From an uncultured Verrucomicrobiota bacterium (lineage in GTDB: Bacteria; Verrucomicrobiota; Verrucomicrobiia; Limisphaerales; UBA9464), in NCBI GenBank assembly GCA_903864375.1, contig CAIPFS010000664.1:1-6920 (forward strand): a DNA stretch of 6,920 nt. The letters are read 5' to 3'. Positions within the stretch are counted from its first letter, which is position 1; each line of letters starts with the position of its first letter. Positions 6,501 through 6,920 of this stretch are shown here, piece by piece. The notes beneath the pieces are model-generated. The model did not search any database and was not told the DNA's origin. It was given only the letters and a program-made list of their open reading frames with translations. The translations under genes and the position numbers were made by a program.

Positions 6501-6920
6501 GTCGCAGGTGCCAGTTATCGCTGGAGACCCGATGGCAGCGACGCGGATCTGGTCTCCTTTGCGCAAACGGAAGACATCGCCATTGCCTCCTCCAGCGGCA
6601 ACAGGACCCAAACCTGGTACTATCCCGGCCCGTCCGACTGCCTGATCTGCCATGCACCTGCAGTGGGAGGGGTTCTTGGGGTTTCGAAGACACGCCAACA
6701 GAACTTCTCCACCTACTTCCCGCAGATCGGCACGAGCGACAACCAGCTGCGGGTCCTGAATCACCTGGGTCTACTGAATCCGGCGCTGGATGAAACAACG
6801 ATCCCGACACTGCCCGCTTATGCGGCCTCCGGAGTCTCAACCGCCAGCCTCGAACTGCGGGCACGTTCATTTCTGGATGTCAATTGTGCCTATTGCCACC
6901 AGCCAGGTGGATCGGGCAAA
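3522..6920 (+). CDS. Secreted PQQ-like propeller / PA14 / diheme cytochrome c fusion protein (3' end outside window)
   Basis: I translated this frame by hand and found no stop from the ATG at 3522 to the last base (1133 codons). Residues 1-24 form a signal peptide. Residues 25-541 are a PQQ-type beta-propeller, with RTGLNDHETLLTP near the start, VFVATENDVLYAFDA (89-103), GITATPVID (148-156), AGKEGRLYLLDRDNLGHFN (370-388) and VANGRVYVGAEGELQVFG (521-538). Then come a chitobiase-C-terminal-like domain (546-624, TIYYTTDGSVPTT), PA14 (629-768), an Ig-like domain (772-868) and an SO2930-type diheme cytochrome c domain from 872, with CLICH at 1040-1044 and CAYCH at 1122-1126. The window ends seven residues after the second motif. 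In-frame ATGs also occur at 3495, 3456 and 3408, after a stop at 3366; 3522 is preferred because it places the signal peptide at the N-terminus. No clear Shine-Dalgarno sequence precedes any of them. The likely role is an exported redox protein in which the propeller could feed electrons to the hemes. PQQ binding and catalysis are inferred only. Confidence 0.92.
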   Translation, partial: MCFPKIRAYGVLLFLIWAHLSSGAVDVWTSRYSNSRTGLNDHETLLTPSTVGPSTFGLVFRQPVDGKVQAQPLLVQGLSFGSSGVHNSVFVATENDVLYAFDADSSEGANADPLWKRDFRDPANGIVAARSADAYPVNATPPVFPNMGITATPVIDLATQTLYVEVFTEEGTNFVHRLHALDLTTGANRPNSPVVISASVPGGASDAVRGTVTFVAKRQYLRAALTLASPKGYGSNVVFLAYAALNDVTPAHGWVLGYDAATLQNVGVFCSTPNAQLGSFWAGGVGPSADEDGNLYAVTGNGSFDSSKLNFCDSILKLTTDRRGIHLSDWFTPYNQAILSSSDLDLGACGTVLLPDSAGSASHPRLLLAAGKEGRLYLLDRDNLGHFNAANDGQIVQSWWANLPGALNSPYQIGTPAFFSGTVFNQLRGDRLKSYVISSAVVNTNPVILGARSSTQITPTISSNGETNAIVWTIDWSNYGYGPTVLHAADARKTNTDLYHSGMAGTRDAVGRGVRHASPVVANGRVYVGAEGELQVFGLGSWTAAPTFSPAGARFGSEVMVTISDATPGTTIYYTTDGSVPTTSSPRYLGSFLLTNSTFLQARAFATNLIPGGISTATFVSTNLPGGGTGLLGQYWSNQLGTFNGSPNLTRVDPTVNFVNVLPTPEFGPNFTARWTGAIQAEVTGIHTFYLQSYGGFRLTIGGQKLVDAWSNTQINVYTASMYLIAGQKYSVQLEHYQKDLQVIESFYWSGPASDKVIVPQSQLYPPSDAPGPSVTIAANPGTNQMAGGALTLSAQATSPVTNVMRVDFLLDGVISTSLLAPPYTVTFTDLQPGTHTVSANATDGNGTMTASQVFSITVTSNANPPYGIDTRPRFPAYLNFPTRADGTFPALLSDGGVFSDIPSFALTNGWIAFTPAAPFWSDGAIKSRWFGIPYGGGPQVPGNQITYSQDGNWDFPAGSVFLKHFSLVTNDLGSPISRRLETRVLVYYGGGTVAGASYRWRPDGSDADLVSFAQTEDIAIASSSGNRTQTWYYPGPSDCLICHAPAVGGVLGVSKTRQQNFSTYFPQIGTSDNQLRVLNHLGLLNPALDETTIPTLPAYAASGVSTASLELRARSFLDVNCAYCHQPGGSGK
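6639..6653 (+). other. Heme c attachment motif 1 (CLICH), gene 2
   Basis: Cys-Leu-Ile-Cys-His at residues 1040-1044. It sits exactly 5224 bases after the gene 1 motif, within the ungapped alignment of the two genes, so the first heme site is intact in both copies. Confidence 0.9.
6885..6899 (+). other. Heme c attachment motif 2 (CAYCH), gene 2
   Basis: Cys-Ala-Tyr-Cys-His at residues 1122-1126, in the same RARSFLDVNCAYCHQPGG context as gene 1. The window ends 21 bases later, so the methionine-bearing end of the domain cannot be checked in this copy. Confidence 0.9.

Larger units (their letters stand above)
6135..6920 (+). repeat. Direct repeat, gene 2 copy: cytochrome domain shared with gene 1
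   Basis: This is the partner of 911-1696 and is cut by the window end, so the full length of the repeat is unknown. Both copies lie in the same orientation about 5.2 kb apart. Recombination between them could delete or duplicate one gene unit. Confidence 0.9.

Noticed and set aside
6219..6764. Minus-strand open frame resembling the one at 995-1429
   Set aside because: The two resemble each other only because each is antisense to one copy of the duplicated cytochrome domain.
911..6920. Long direct repeat as a transposon or insertion sequence
   Set aside because: No transposase, inverted ends or target duplications are visible. The similarity follows codons and domains, which fits gene duplication.

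Overview
The window looks like bacterial DNA with a GC content of roughly 60% by eye. It carries two large genes on the + strand, both cut by the window edges. They encode very long secreted multidomain proteins built from chitobiase-C-terminal-like, PA14, Ig-like and diheme cytochrome c modules. Gene 1 also has a C-terminal domain of the 'VVGRYLF..N' type and Ig-like repeats of a kind common in Planctomycetes and Verrucomicrobia. I infer a member of the Verrucomicrobiota (possibly the Limisphaerales/Pedosphaera side), less likely a planctomycete. No sequence search could be run.

Layout. Bases 2-2983 are the 3' part of gene 1. Its order is the end of a chitobiase-C-terminal-like domain, PA14, an Ig-like domain, an SO2930-type diheme cytochrome c domain with two CxxCH motifs, a VVGRYLF-type domain, two tandem Ig-like repeats, and a hydrophobic tail with an arginine cluster. 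Bases 2984-3521 are a 538-base gap. It contains a strong hairpin just after the stop codon, a run of further stem-loops, a second strong hairpin followed by a short T-run, then an AT-richer stretch with a promoter-like sequence. Bases 3522-6920 are the 5' part of gene 2, which is open to the end of the window without a stop. Its order is signal peptide, PQQ-type beta-propeller, chitobiase-C-terminal-like domain, PA14, Ig-like domain, and the start of the same diheme cytochrome domain, cut just after its second heme motif.

The two genes are tandem paralogues. From base 911 (gene 1) and base 6135 (gene 2) they align without a gap to the window end, at about 88% amino-acid identity by hand count. 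The PA14 domains are only about 45% identical. Many of the DNA differences in the cytochrome part are silent, which suggests that both copies are held by selection. Gene 1 probably also begins with a signal peptide and propeller upstream of the window, and gene 2 probably continues into the same C-terminal modules, but neither can be seen.

Function is inferred. Each gene would export a heme protein that combines a propeller of the PQQ-binding fold with sugar- or surface-binding modules and a diheme electron carrier. This suggests an oxidoreductase or electron-transfer protein at the cell surface or in the periplasm. The substrate is unknown, and PQQ binding itself is unproven.
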